From the NCBI GenBank assembly GCA_029564595.1, contig JAKQPS010000050.1:1-63415 (forward strand): a stretch of DNA of 63,415 bases, given 5' to 3'. This DNA is from a bacterium (GTDB lineage: Bacteria > UBP15 > UBA6099). The notes under the pieces were generated by a model, which was not told the origin of the DNA, made no database searches, and saw only the letters and a program-made list of their open reading frames with translations. Shown piece by piece: positions 1 through 7,672 of this stretch (position 1 is the stretch's first letter; each line of letters begins with the position of its first letter). The position numbers and the translations under genes are program-made.

Positions 1-399
1 ACCCCCGAACAGGCGCGCAACTGGGCGGGCGGGTTCGACCGCGTCGAGGACGCCGCCCTCGCGTACATGTACGGCGGCATCCCCCTCAGCCAGTCGTTCG
101 CCGCAGGCGGCGGGAAACTGCGCGCGCTCCGCATCGAGCACGTGTGGGCCGAAGCGTGGCTGAGCCGCGACCGCTACATGGGAGCCGCAGAGAACTATCC
201 CCCGTGCGACTATGACCCCGCCGCGCCTCACAAATGCGCACGCGCGTGGTTCGCGCTTGACCCCAGCTTCAAGGAATATGACATCATCGCCCCGCCGGAC
301 ATCGTCTCCGACATGGGGTTCGACCCCGAAACGACCGCGCAACAGATAGCTGTCGGCGCGAAATCATCCTGTGTCTTTGTTGATGAGAGCCATATTTAA
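1..399 (+). CDS. Transglutaminase-like domain protein, C-terminal fragment (RHS/YD-repeat type)
   Basis: The reading frame is open from base 1, so the gene begins outside the window. The visible 132 residues match the second half of a bacterial transglutaminase-like fold as found near the N-terminus of large RHS/YD-repeat surface proteins. They contain a GGIP segment, then IEHVWAEAW with the catalytic His, then LDPSFKEYD with the catalytic Asp; the catalytic Cys would lie upstream. In such proteins the chain normally continues for hundreds of residues after this domain. Here it stops after a short tail (FVDESHI), exactly where base composition falls from very GC-rich to AT-rich. The gene is therefore probably truncated at its 3' end. 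Family assignment is by motif order only. Confidence 0.6.
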   Translation, partial: TPEQARNWAGGFDRVEDAALAYMYGGIPLSQSFAAGGGKLRALRIEHVWAEAWLSRDRYMGAAENYPPCDYDPAAPHKCARAWFALDPSFKEYDIIAPPDIVSDMGFDPETTAQQIAVGAKSSCVFVDESHI

Positions 400-418
400 A
401 AGTATATCAACGCATATT

Positions 419-441
419 GTATGCATAAAAATTATGCATAC
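419..441. repeat. Perfect inverted repeat, 10-bp arms
   Basis: GTATGCATAA and TTATGCATAC flank a three-base loop, 20 bases after the stop of the truncated gene. No T-run follows, so it is not a standard intrinsic terminator. It may be a recombination or operator site. Confidence 0.6.
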
Positions 442-764
442 GGTAGGTCGTTAGCAAATATGATAAGCAGTAAAAAGCATTATACAAAGGGCATATATGA
501 TAGAATTGGGGGCGCGCGAGGAGGGGTGCAATATTTCGGGAGGTTGACAATAACAAGAAAGCCGTAATGGCTAAATATAACTATAACAACAGCAATATTT
601 GTCGATTTGCGGAGTCGGACGAGAGCGGCAATTTTTGCGTCTGAGCAAACGGCATGATTGCCGTTACATGGCGCGGGTTCGATTTGGGAAAATCAGCAAG
701 GGATAGGCGTGAGTCGAGGGGAGAAGTTTTTCCGGCGCGTGGAGGGATGGGGGCGTTTCGTTCA

Positions 765-773
765 TGGTATAAT
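765..773 (+). promoter_or_regulatory. Extended -10 promoter candidate for the M23 peptidase gene
   Basis: TGGTATAAT is a perfect extended -10 element (TG, one base, TATAAT) 72 bases before the chosen start codon. No good -35 box is seen, which is usual for this promoter type. Confidence 0.5.
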
Positions 774-844
774 TGTGACGAGAGTTGTAAGACACCGCGA
801 AAGTGGCGGGCGCCGCTAGGGCGGATTGCGACCGGGGATGGGGA

Positions 845-1831
845 ATGATGCTCGGCGCGAAGAGAATATTTCTAGCGATAGCGATGTGTGTGTTGGCGAC
901 GGCGGGCGCGATGGCTCCGGCGCGCGCCGCGCGGCCTTATTACACGTTTGACGATTCGCAATTGATGGTCGAGGTTGAAAACGTCTCGCGGAGTTTCGCG
1001 AGGCATCTTGATAGGATTGTGTTCAGCGAGGGGTTCATGAGGCTGGAGTCCCGCGAGGCGCTGAACAGGATGGCTAAATGGCTACAGGAAAACAAGTATC
1101 CGCTTATTAAAGAATTTCTAGACGCTCTGACGCTTGAGGACGCGAGAACTCTCTTCGAGGTGTTCAAAAAGGGAGAGCAGGTCGGCTCGGACGGGTTTCT
1201 GCCCGTGATCGAGGCCAGTTCGGCGACAGGTCAAAGCACGGCTCTGAGCCTTCCGTTCCGAGGGGACTACTATGTGGTGCAGGGCAACCGGGGGAGCATC
1301 TCTCACATCGTCGGGACATCCAACGAATACGCGTGGGATTTCGTGGTGATGAGGGACGGGCAGATGCAGAAGGGGGCGTCGCACAAGAACGAGAATTATT
1401 ACGCGTGGGGGCTTCCCGCGGTGTCTCCGGCCCCCGGCACGGTTGTCAAAGCGCAAAACGGCCAGCCGGATCACCGTCCGCTGACGACTGACATGAAGGG
1501 GGCGAACTTCGTGGCGGTAAGGCACGAAAATGACGAGGTCAGCCTCGTTTATCATCTTATGAACGGCTCGGTGGGGGTGTCGCCCGGAGACCGGGTGGAG
1601 CGGGGCGGGGAACTTGGCAAGGTGGGAAACAGCGGGATATCGATGTTTCCGCATATCCACTATCAGTTCGACCGGGGCATTGACGAAAAAAGGAAAACGG
1701 GGCCTGCTGTGTTCGCCTGCTACTTCGCCCGCGTCGAAGGGGAAAGCGACTGGGCTTTAGTGGTTTCTGGCAGCCCGCAACTGAAACAACACGTGATAAA
1801 TGTGGACGACTATCTTCGCGATATTGAATAA
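845..1831 (+). CDS. Secreted M23-family (LytM/DD-endopeptidase-like) metallopeptidase
   Basis: A protein of 328 residues with a signal peptide (KRIFLAIAMCVLATAGAMA, cleavage near ARAA) and a C-terminal peptidase M23 domain. The domain shows an upstream His...Asp pair (HIVGTSNEYAWDFVV) and the closing PHIHYQF motif (HxH), plus the GDRVERGGELGKVGNSG strand that precedes it in the family. Members cleave peptidoglycan cross-bridges or serve as non-catalytic activators of amidases; the metal ligands here look intact, so an active periplasmic hydrolase is likely. The 150 residues before the domain are helical and unassigned. The start at 845 follows GGGGATGGGG and gives a clean signal peptide; an upstream in-frame ATG at 803 would add an uncharacteristic leader. 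Confidence 0.85.
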   Translation: MMLGAKRIFLAIAMCVLATAGAMAPARAARPYYTFDDSQLMVEVENVSRSFARHLDRIVFSEGFMRLESREALNRMAKWLQENKYPLIKEFLDALTLEDARTLFEVFKKGEQVGSDGFLPVIEASSATGQSTALSLPFRGDYYVVQGNRGSISHIVGTSNEYAWDFVVMRDGQMQKGASHKNENYYAWGLPAVSPAPGTVVKAQNGQPDHRPLTTDMKGANFVAVRHENDEVSLVYHLMNGSVGVSPGDRVERGGELGKVGNSGISMFPHIHYQFDRGIDEKRKTGPAVFACYFARVEGESDWALVVSGSPQLKQHVINVDDYLRDIE

Positions 1832-1886
1832 CGCATAAAAAAATATACGCAAAGCGGGTGTGTGTGGGCCTCCGGCGGCCAAAGAG

Positions 1887-1977
1887 TAACTTTTGAAAAA
1901 GTTTCTCTTTGGAATCTCTTCAAAACGTTTCAATAGTCGTCGCGAAGGGCGCGCTGTCGCGTGCCTCTTCGCGACGA
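1887..1977 (+). repeat. 3'-end hairpin repeat, copy A
   Basis: This copy follows the M23 peptidase stop. An imperfect hairpin around TTTTGAAAAAGTTT is followed by a TCAAAACGTTTCAA segment, then by a GC-rich inverted repeat (TCGTCGCGAAG and CTTCGCGACGA). The same order occurs in the copies at 2045-2140 (inverted) and 9964-10060. Confidence 0.6.
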
Positions 1978-2044
1978 CCTATGTAAAATCGTTTATGAAC
2001 ATGATTCCACTGAATACCCTTTCTCAATATCTTTTCGCTGATAC

Positions 2045-2140
2045 GCGCCGATGGCGCAGGCGAAGCCGCGACATCGGCGCTAGCTTGAAAAGTTTTGAAA
2101 GGGATTTTAAGGGAAAACTTTTTCAAAAGTTTTCCCTTAA
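2045..2140 (-). repeat. 3'-end hairpin repeat, copy B, acting as terminator of the minus-strand pair
   Basis: Read on the minus strand directly after the zinc-finger gene, GGGAAAACTT pairs with AAGTTTTCCC (loop about 6) and is followed by TTAAAATCCC. A TTCAAAACTTTTCAAGC segment and a GC-rich inverted repeat (GCGCCGAT and ATCGGCGC) come next. It faces copy A, so the 1832-2150 gap is essentially two converging terminator-like repeats. Confidence 0.65.
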
Positions 2141-2150
2141 TAACAATCAT

Positions 2151-2333
2151 TCAAGCGGAGTCTTTTATCCAAGCGTCGGGCAAAGACCTGCGCGCCCAGA
2201 TGAGACATCGGGGTCTGTTTTCGCAGTGAGATTTCGGAGCCGCGCAAACAGCGCATTCGTCGCAAAGGCGCACGCCGCGCTTAGCGCATTCAAGAGAAGC
2301 TTCTCTTCCGGGGTGGTTGACGCATTCCGGCAT
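2151..2333 (-). CDS. Small B-box-like zinc-finger protein
   Basis: A 60-residue cysteine-rich protein opening MPECVNHPGREASLECAKR and continuing with paired cysteines (LCDEC, CAAPKSHC, RPRC, LIW). The arrangement CxxH...C...CxxC...C is that of the short B-box-type zinc-binding proteins common in deltaproteobacterial and related genomes, whose role is unknown. A GAGAGG site lies 10 bases before the ATG. It sits 53 bases downstream of the thioredoxin-like gene on the same strand and is followed by a terminator-like hairpin repeat, so the two genes probably form one transcript. The opposite-strand open frame over this region is a shadow. Confidence 0.6.
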   Translation of the reverse strand: MPECVNHPGREASLECAKRGVRLCDECAVCAAPKSHCENRPRCLIWARRSLPDAWIKDSA

Positions 2334-2386
2334 TGTCGTCTGCCTCTCGGAGCGTTAGTACTGACAGCGGGTTATACGGGGCTTGC

Positions 2387-2758
2387 TCAGCGTTTGACTC
2401 TGTTGTTGGCTCGGACCTGAGAGCGGCCCATGGAAACGCGGCGGCTGTAGCACGCGTTTTCTGCCACTTCCGCGGCGACCTTAACGGGGTCGTAAACCAT
2501 CTGGGACAGTTTTTTGACTATTCCGCTTCTCATTACGAGGGTCGCCGGAAACACCGCCGCCCCGTACCGCTTCGCCAGCTCCGGGCTTTTGTCCACATCG
2601 ACCATAGCAAACTTAACCTCTTCGGCATACTTCCCTTCGGAGGCGAGCTTGATAAGGCCTTCGGAGTCCTTGCCGTTGCTGCTTGAGTAGAACAGCACCA
2701 CGACAGAGCCGGTCCGAGTCTTTTCGTCAAAATCCTTGCTTGTCAATTCTATAATCAT
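2387..2758 (-). CDS. Thioredoxin-fold protein lacking the redox cysteines
   Basis: A 123-residue cytoplasmic protein with a thioredoxin-like fold. A beta strand VVVLFYSS leads into the active-site loop, then VKFAMVDVDKSPELAKRYG, and the cis-proline strand VFPATLVMRSG is retained. The usual WCGPC is replaced by a segment aligning as NGKD, so both catalytic cysteines are missing. It therefore cannot act as a dithiol oxidoreductase and may bind a partner or act as a scaffold. The ATG follows AAGGAA at good spacing. The C-terminal 25 residues (after ACYSRR) are basic and not part of the fold. It is the first gene of a pair with the B-box-like protein. Confidence 0.7.
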   Translation of the reverse strand: MIIELTSKDFDEKTRTGSVVVLFYSSSNGKDSEGLIKLASEGKYAEEVKFAMVDVDKSPELAKRYGAAVFPATLVMRSGIVKKLSQMVYDPVKVAAEVAENACYSRRVSMGRSQVRANNRVKR

Positions 2759-2916
2759 GCTAGTTCCTTCTAACGCCCTTTCCTATTGAACAAAATTTCG
2801 TTTAAATTAGTTCCGCCGCGAAAACGCTTCGAGGCAAGCGCCCCGATCACAACATGCTCCGCGTTCCGTTTTCCGTTCCGGAGTGTCAGGCTTTCGCCCG
2901 GTTTTTCCGCTTTCTA

Positions 2917-2944
2917 TTGCGGCGGAAAGATAACAAGATATACT
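2917..2944 (+). promoter_or_regulatory. Sigma70-type promoter candidate upstream of the phosphofructokinase gene
   Basis: TTGCGG and TATACT are separated by 16 bases, inside the 268-base divergent gap between the thioredoxin-like and phosphofructokinase genes. The 5' leader would be about 80 bases. Confidence 0.4.
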
Positions 2945-3026
2945 ATACTTGTTTTGGAATTGCAACTAATTTTTTTCCGCGCCCCGGCGCGGGAAACTCA
3001 CAGGAGAAAGGCGGCGCAAGAAAGAA

Positions 3027-4172
3027 ATGAAAAAAGAGAGAGTGGGAATACTTACGGGAGGCGGAGACTGCGCGGGGCTGAACCCGGCGATCAAGTGGGC
3101 CACGAAAGGACTTCTGGACGAGGAGCTTTGCAGAGGTTGCGGGCGCAAGTTCGAAGTCGTCGGAATCAGAAACGGCTGGGGCGGACTGCTCAACTATAAC
3201 CCCGGCAAGAGCGGGGCCGACCCCGACAACATCCAGCCGCTCGACGCGGCCATGGTGCGCACTTGGGACAGGCTCGGCGGAACCAATCTTTATTCCTCCA
3301 GAACCGATCCTCTTAAAACCCCGGACCGCGAGAAGAAAACAATCGAGAACATCGAGAAGCTAAAGCTGGACGCCATCATAGCCATCGGCGGCGAAGACAC
3401 GCAGAGCGTCTCTCACGCGCTCGTGCAGCGCGGCATCCCGGTGGTGGGCATACCGAAAACCATCGACAAAGACCTGATGGGAACCGACTACAGCCTCGGC
3501 TTCGCCACCGCGGTCGAAGTCATAATGCAGGAGATAGGACGCCTGCGGACGACGGCCGGCTCGCACAAGCGAATATTCGTAGTCGAGACGATGGGCCGCC
3601 ACGCCGGACACCTCTCCCTTCAGGGCGGCATCGCCGGCGGAGCCTGCATGATCCTCATCCCCGAAGTCGTCTTCGACATCAACAGAGTCCTTCAGATAAT
3701 GGAGAACAGGAAGAAGAACGGAGCCAGATACGACATACTGGTCGTCGCCGAAGGGGCGCTGGAGAAAAAGCGCGGCGAGTTCAAGGACACGGACAAACAC
3801 CTCGACGTCGATTTCGGCCACGTCACGCTCGGCGGAGTCGCCAAGTTCATCTCCAACAGCATCGCCAAGGAGAAGTTCGCCGAAGTCCGCTCGGTCTCGC
3901 TGAGCCACCTGCAGAGAGGCGGAGAGCCTTCTCAGATGGACGTGCGAATGGGCCGCGCTTTCGGCCTCGCCGCCGCCGAACTGGTCATCCAGCGCAAATA
4001 CGGCAATATGGTCAATCTGCGCAACAACTTGATTTCTTTCGTCCCTCTAACGGACGCCATCAGAAAAGACAATCATGGGAAAACGATTCTCAATCTCGTC
4101 GATGTCGAACTGGAGTATGACACCGAGCGCTATATAGCAAAAAGACAGTCGCTCGGCATGAAGATGAACTGA
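3027..4172 (+). CDS. pfp: 6-phosphofructokinase, pyrophosphate-type signature
   Basis: A 381-residue phosphofructokinase that phosphorylates fructose 6-phosphate in glycolysis. The N-terminal phosphate-binding loop is GILTGGGDCAGLNPAIKW. The phospho-donor loop reads GGEDT, with Asp where ATP enzymes have Gly, and the substrate loop reads PKTIDKDLMGTDY, with Lys where ATP enzymes have Gly. Both replacements are established markers of PPi-dependent enzymes, and MGRHAGH is also conserved. The pattern resembles the group III enzymes (for example Amycolatopsis PPi-PFK). The Asn of the usual TIDND motif is Lys here. The reaction would then be reversible. The next gene begins 11 bases downstream, so they are probably cotranscribed. 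Confidence 0.88.
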   Translation: MKKERVGILTGGGDCAGLNPAIKWATKGLLDEELCRGCGRKFEVVGIRNGWGGLLNYNPGKSGADPDNIQPLDAAMVRTWDRLGGTNLYSSRTDPLKTPDREKKTIENIEKLKLDAIIAIGGEDTQSVSHALVQRGIPVVGIPKTIDKDLMGTDYSLGFATAVEVIMQEIGRLRTTAGSHKRIFVVETMGRHAGHLSLQGGIAGGACMILIPEVVFDINRVLQIMENRKKNGARYDILVVAEGALEKKRGEFKDTDKHLDVDFGHVTLGGVAKFISNSIAKEKFAEVRSVSLSHLQRGGEPSQMDVRMGRAFGLAAAELVIQRKYGNMVNLRNNLISFVPLTDAIRKDNHGKTILNLVDVELEYDTERYIAKRQSLGMKMN

Positions 4173-4183
4173 CCGGAGCGCCT

Positions 4184-5437
4184 ATGTCCGTATCAGTGCG
4201 CGAAAAAATCAAAACAGGAGCCGCAGCGCTCCTGTTTTTGTTGTCCGCCTTTTTATCGCCAGGAGCAGCGCGGGCGGATTTTTCGGATTTCTTTTTAGTC
4301 GGAGACGACATCGGCTCCGACAAGACACCCCGGTTCGGCTCCTCCCGCGTCCTAGTCGTTTTCGCGATATCGGACCCGTCATCCGCGCCGACGCGCCTGC
4401 TGGACTTGTTCAGCCTAGACGCGCCCGGCCCCACGCTGCGAGACTACTTCCGCGCCGCTTCCATTTCGCAGTACGACCCCAAGCCGGAAATAGTGTTTGT
4501 CGCCGCTCCGAGCGGCGTCGCCCCGTCCGGCTTTCCTTCGTTCAACGAAGCCAGCCCGTGGCGCGGCTTTACGAAGGAAATCCTTGAAAGTCTCTCCTCT
4601 TCCGGCTCCTTCGTTCCCGCGGAGTTTGATATTAACGGCGCGGAGGGATTGCCGGACGGATACCTTGACGGATTGATAATCATCGCGGACGGAGTGGAAG
4701 GCGCGCACGCGTTTCCCGGCGGAGTTCTCCCCGGAGCGATGTTCGGAGCGGTCGCGCCCGGCCCGTTCGCGCTCGCAGGCCCCGACGCTTCCGAATTCGA
4801 AATCCTGCGCGCCTTCGCGCGAATGCTCGGATTCGCCCCCATCCTGTCCGGCCCGGACGGTCGCGGCGGCATCGTCCTTTCCCTTATGGGCGCGCCCGAC
4901 AAAGGCATCCCTCTCATAGACGGCTACAGCCGCCTTCGCGCCGGCTGGGCGAAACCCGTCCTTATCGCCGACCCGCCCCGCCTCTTCTTTCTCCTCCCGG
5001 CTCTCGATTCCGGAGAGATATACATCACCGGCGGCGCTCACGAATTCTTCCTTGTCGAAAACCGCCGCCCCGCTTCCGGCTTCGACACCGCCCTTTCCGG
5101 CCCCGGCCTAGCCGTATTCCATATCGACGAGACAAGGCTTGTCCCTCCCGGCTCTGAACCCCCGGATGGCGACCCCGTCTGGCGGCCCGTCATCATGAAC
5201 AAATGGCCCGACGCCTCTTACCCTTTGCAAAAAGGCATTCCCGCATCGTCCGACGACGCGCTCTTCAGAGACGGGGCCGTATTCAAATCCGACTACTCCG
5301 CCCAAAATCCCCTCTCGGACAAAAGACATCCCATCAACTCCAACTACCACGGCGGCGAGCCTTCGGACTTCGTTATTAAAGACATCGACGTTTCCGCCCA
5401 CTTCCCCATGATAACCGTCACTTTGGGAATGGAATGA
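4184..5437 (+). CDS. Secreted M6-peptidase-like protein without the HExxH zinc motif
   Basis: A 417-residue exported protein (signal peptide about residues 10-32, ending GAARA). The C-terminal half has the hallmark of M6/immune-inhibitor-A-type peptidases: EFFLVENRRPASGFD followed by GPGLAVFHIDETR. The region where family members carry HExxHxxG reads EILRAFARMLGF, so all zinc-binding histidines and the catalytic Glu are gone. It is best viewed as a pseudo-peptidase, perhaps a binding or structural protein in the periplasm or on the surface. It directly follows the phosphofructokinase gene and precedes a DUF2804 gene, with no evident functional link. Confidence 0.65.
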   Translation: MSVSVREKIKTGAAALLFLLSAFLSPGAARADFSDFFLVGDDIGSDKTPRFGSSRVLVVFAISDPSSAPTRLLDLFSLDAPGPTLRDYFRAASISQYDPKPEIVFVAAPSGVAPSGFPSFNEASPWRGFTKEILESLSSSGSFVPAEFDINGAEGLPDGYLDGLIIIADGVEGAHAFPGGVLPGAMFGAVAPGPFALAGPDASEFEILRAFARMLGFAPILSGPDGRGGIVLSLMGAPDKGIPLIDGYSRLRAGWAKPVLIADPPRLFFLLPALDSGEIYITGGAHEFFLVENRRPASGFDTALSGPGLAVFHIDETRLVPPGSEPPDGDPVWRPVIMNKWPDASYPLQKGIPASSDDALFRDGAVFKSDYSAQNPLSDKRHPINSNYHGGEPSDFVIKDIDVSAHFPMITVTLGME

Positions 5438-5483
5438 AGGCGCGCGCCGCGCGCGCAGAATGTCGCTGATTGGAGAATATGCC

Positions 5484-6503
5484 ATGAACATCCCGACAGA
5501 AAAAGAAATCGTTTCGCCCGTGAACCTGTGCGACGACAGCGGCCTGCTCAACAGAGCAGCCGTCGGCTGGTCGAGAGTCCCCCTCCAGAAGGGCAACCTC
5601 AAAGGCGCTTTCCTTAGAAAAAAACGCTGGGACTACTGGTGCATAACCTCGGACGAGTTCATCTTTTCACTCACCATCGCGAACGTGGACTATGTCGGCC
5701 TGTGCTCGTTCTACATCATCGACTGCGCGAAAAAAGAGATGTATGAGAAGACAGTCGCCACCCCGTTCGGCGCGGGCGTCGATCAAGGCGAACTCGTCGA
5801 CTCTCCCGCCCGCTTCTCTTGGGGCCGCTCCTCCGCCTCCTTCGTCCACGACCCCTCCTCCATCCGCATGAAAGCCTTCATGCCCGGACACAAACTCGGC
5901 GACTTCTCGTGCGACCTGACGATCTCCAAACCGGCGGGCCACGAAACTCTCAACGTCGTCGTCCCGTGGGACGACAGGCGCTTCCAGTTCACCTCCAAAC
6001 AGAACACCATGCCCGCCTCCGGCAAAGTCACTCTCGGCGGCATGTCAATCGAGTTCGACGCCTCCAAGTCGTTCGCCTGCCTCGACTACGGGCGCGGCAT
6101 CTGGCCGTACTCCATCTCATGGAACTGGGGCTCCTGCTCAGGCCGATCCGGCGCGGACATCATCGGCCTCAACCTCGGCGGCAAATGGACGGACGGCACT
6201 GGCTCCACCGAAAACGGCATCTGCCTCAACGGACGACTGTATAAAATCAGCGAAGAGCTCGTCTGGGAATACGACACCAAGAACTTTCTCGCCCCGTGGA
6301 AAATCCGCACCCCGCTCTCGAAAGACCTCGACCTGAACTTCGTCCCGTTCTTCAACCGCCGCGGGCACACGGACGCCGTCGTCCTCAAGATGTGCGCCGA
6401 CCAGACATTCGGGCGCTACTACGGAACAGTCCGCGCCGACGGCCGCGACGTCCCCCTCGACGGCGTCCTCGGCTGGGCCGAACACGTCGTCAACCGCTGG
6501 TAG
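5484..6503 (+). CDS. DUF2804 family protein
   Basis: A 339-residue protein matching the DUF2804 family through LDYGRGIWPYSISWNWGS and the surrounding beta-rich pattern; the function of the family is unknown. It contains many Trp and Tyr residues and repeated beta strands, compatible with a lipocalin-like or carotenoid-isomerase-like fold (inference). It has no signal peptide. The ATG at 5484 follows TTGGAGAA at an 8-base spacing and is preferred over the in-frame ATG at 5460. A GC-only palindrome (GCGCGCGC twice) fills the 46-base gap from the preceding gene. Confidence 0.75.
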   Translation: MNIPTEKEIVSPVNLCDDSGLLNRAAVGWSRVPLQKGNLKGAFLRKKRWDYWCITSDEFIFSLTIANVDYVGLCSFYIIDCAKKEMYEKTVATPFGAGVDQGELVDSPARFSWGRSSASFVHDPSSIRMKAFMPGHKLGDFSCDLTISKPAGHETLNVVVPWDDRRFQFTSKQNTMPASGKVTLGGMSIEFDASKSFACLDYGRGIWPYSISWNWGSCSGRSGADIIGLNLGGKWTDGTGSTENGICLNGRLYKISEELVWEYDTKNFLAPWKIRTPLSKDLDLNFVPFFNRRGHTDAVVLKMCADQTFGRYYGTVRADGRDVPLDGVLGWAEHVVNRW

Positions 6504-6612
6504 CCCCGCCCTTATTCGCCCCGCAAAATAACCGGCCTGCCTTCCCGGTTTTGCCGAAATTGAATTTGCGACCCCGCAAAACAACTCTAACACAATTGCG
6601 TAAAAATGCTTC

Positions 6613-6642
6613 TTGTCATTACCCCGCGCGGGATGTTACAAT
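6613..6642 (+). promoter_or_regulatory. Promoter with palindromic spacer upstream of the ABC exporter
   Basis: TTGTCA and TACAAT are separated by 18 bases. The spacer carries the self-complementary sequence CCCGCGCGGG, which would be a natural repressor or MerR-type operator site. The transcript would have a leader of about 90 bases before the ATPase gene. Confidence 0.5.
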
Positions 6643-6736
6643 AAACAATCAGATGATGACCTTGTGACAACACGGATTATTTGCTGCAGGCCTTTGTCTG
6701 CGCCTATGGGTTGATGGAAAAGGAGACGACAAATCG

Positions 6737-7672
6737 ATGAGATGCGCGATTAAGACCGAAAAACTTCGAAAAGAATACGACTCCGTGGTGGCTCTCAAAT
6801 CTCTCGATATGGAAATTCCAGCGGGAGAAACTTACGGGTTGATCGGGCCGAACGGAGCGGGCAAAAGCACGCTTCTAAAACTTCTCGCCACAGCCATAAA
6901 GCCTGATTTCGGATTCGCTACGGTGGAAGGCGCAAACATAGAAACACAGCCGATTGAGGCGAGGAAAAAGGCGGGCTTCATGCCCGATTTTTACGCTCTG
7001 TACGAACAAGTCGTCGCCGAGGATTTCCTGACGTATTTCGCGCTTGCTTACGGCGTCAGCCGGGAATCGATTCCGGGCTTGGTGGATAAACTTCTCGCTG
7101 ACGTCAATTTGACGGAAAAGAGAAAGGCCAACATATCCGAGTTGTCGCGCGGGATGCGGCAGCGGCTGGTGTTCGCTAAAACTCTGATCCACGACCCGCC
7201 TGTGTTATTGCTTGACGAACCGCTCTCCGGGCTTGACCCTAAAGCGCGAGCGGAAATGATTGAGATACTTCGACTCTTGCGCAAATCAGGCAAAACCGTC
7301 GTCATCAGCTCTCACATTCTCTCCGAACTATCCGCTTTATGCACATCCATTGGGATAATCGAAAAAGGCGAAATGAAAATAACCGGAACGATAGACGAAG
7401 TGAGGCAGGCCGCGCGCGGAGCTGGAAAAGTCGAAATAGAACTGATTTCCAACGCTGCCCAAGCCGCGAACATCATCTCAGGATTCGAGTTCGCGGAGAT
7501 GCGCGCAGTTGTGGGCAACACCATCGTTTTCGACCTTAATGGCGACCGTTCCGGAATAGCTCTCATTAACGAGGCTCTTGTGCAGTCCGGCTTCCGCGTG
7601 GTTTCTATTAGCGATGAAAGACTTAACCTTGAGGACATTTATTTCAAGGTTTCGTCTCACGAGGTGCAATGA
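6737..7672 (+). CDS. ABC transporter ATP-binding protein (export type)
   Basis: A 311-residue nucleotide-binding subunit. It has Walker A (GPNGAGKST), the signature LSRGMRQRL, Walker B (VLLLDEPLSGLDP) and the H-loop (VISSHILSEL). The first 215 residues form the ATPase domain; the rest is the C-terminal extension typical of CcmA/NatA-type ATPases that work with a separate six- to twelve-helix permease. The stop overlaps the start of the next gene by four bases (ATGA), so the two are translationally coupled. The substrate cannot be read from the sequence. Confidence 0.92.
   Translation: MRCAIKTEKLRKEYDSVVALKSLDMEIPAGETYGLIGPNGAGKSTLLKLLATAIKPDFGFATVEGANIETQPIEARKKAGFMPDFYALYEQVVAEDFLTYFALAYGVSRESIPGLVDKLLADVNLTEKRKANISELSRGMRQRLVFAKTLIHDPPVLLLDEPLSGLDPKARAEMIEILRLLRKSGKTVVISSHILSELSALCTSIGIIEKGEMKITGTIDEVRQAARGAGKVEIELISNAAQAANIISGFEFAEMRAVVGNTIVFDLNGDRSGIALINEALVQSGFRVVSISDERLNLEDIYFKVSSHEVQ

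Larger units (their letters stand above)
400..844. other. Intergenic region, AT-rich to 640, no supported gene
   Basis: About 240 bases after the truncated gene are much richer in A+T than the flanks. They hold a perfect hairpin at 419-441 and no convincing reading frame. From about 640 the composition returns to the GC-rich background. The promoter of the peptidase gene lies at 765-773. Confidence 0.5.

Noticed and set aside
400-640. Possible tRNA or attachment site in the AT-rich gap
   Set aside because: No cloverleaf or CCA-type end can be drawn and no tRNA is found anywhere in the window.
654-848. A 64-codon plus-strand frame just upstream of the M23 peptidase
   Set aside because: No ribosome site, it contains the promoter of the next gene, and it resembles no protein.
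1893-2420. A 175-codon plus-strand frame
   Set aside because: It runs through two hairpin repeats and is antisense to the zinc-finger gene; the minus-strand product has family features and this one does not.
3360-3908. Long minus-strand frame opposite the phosphofructokinase gene
   Set aside because: It is the GC-rich shadow of a clearly conserved gene, as are the many similar frames opposite trp, ubiB and mre genes.
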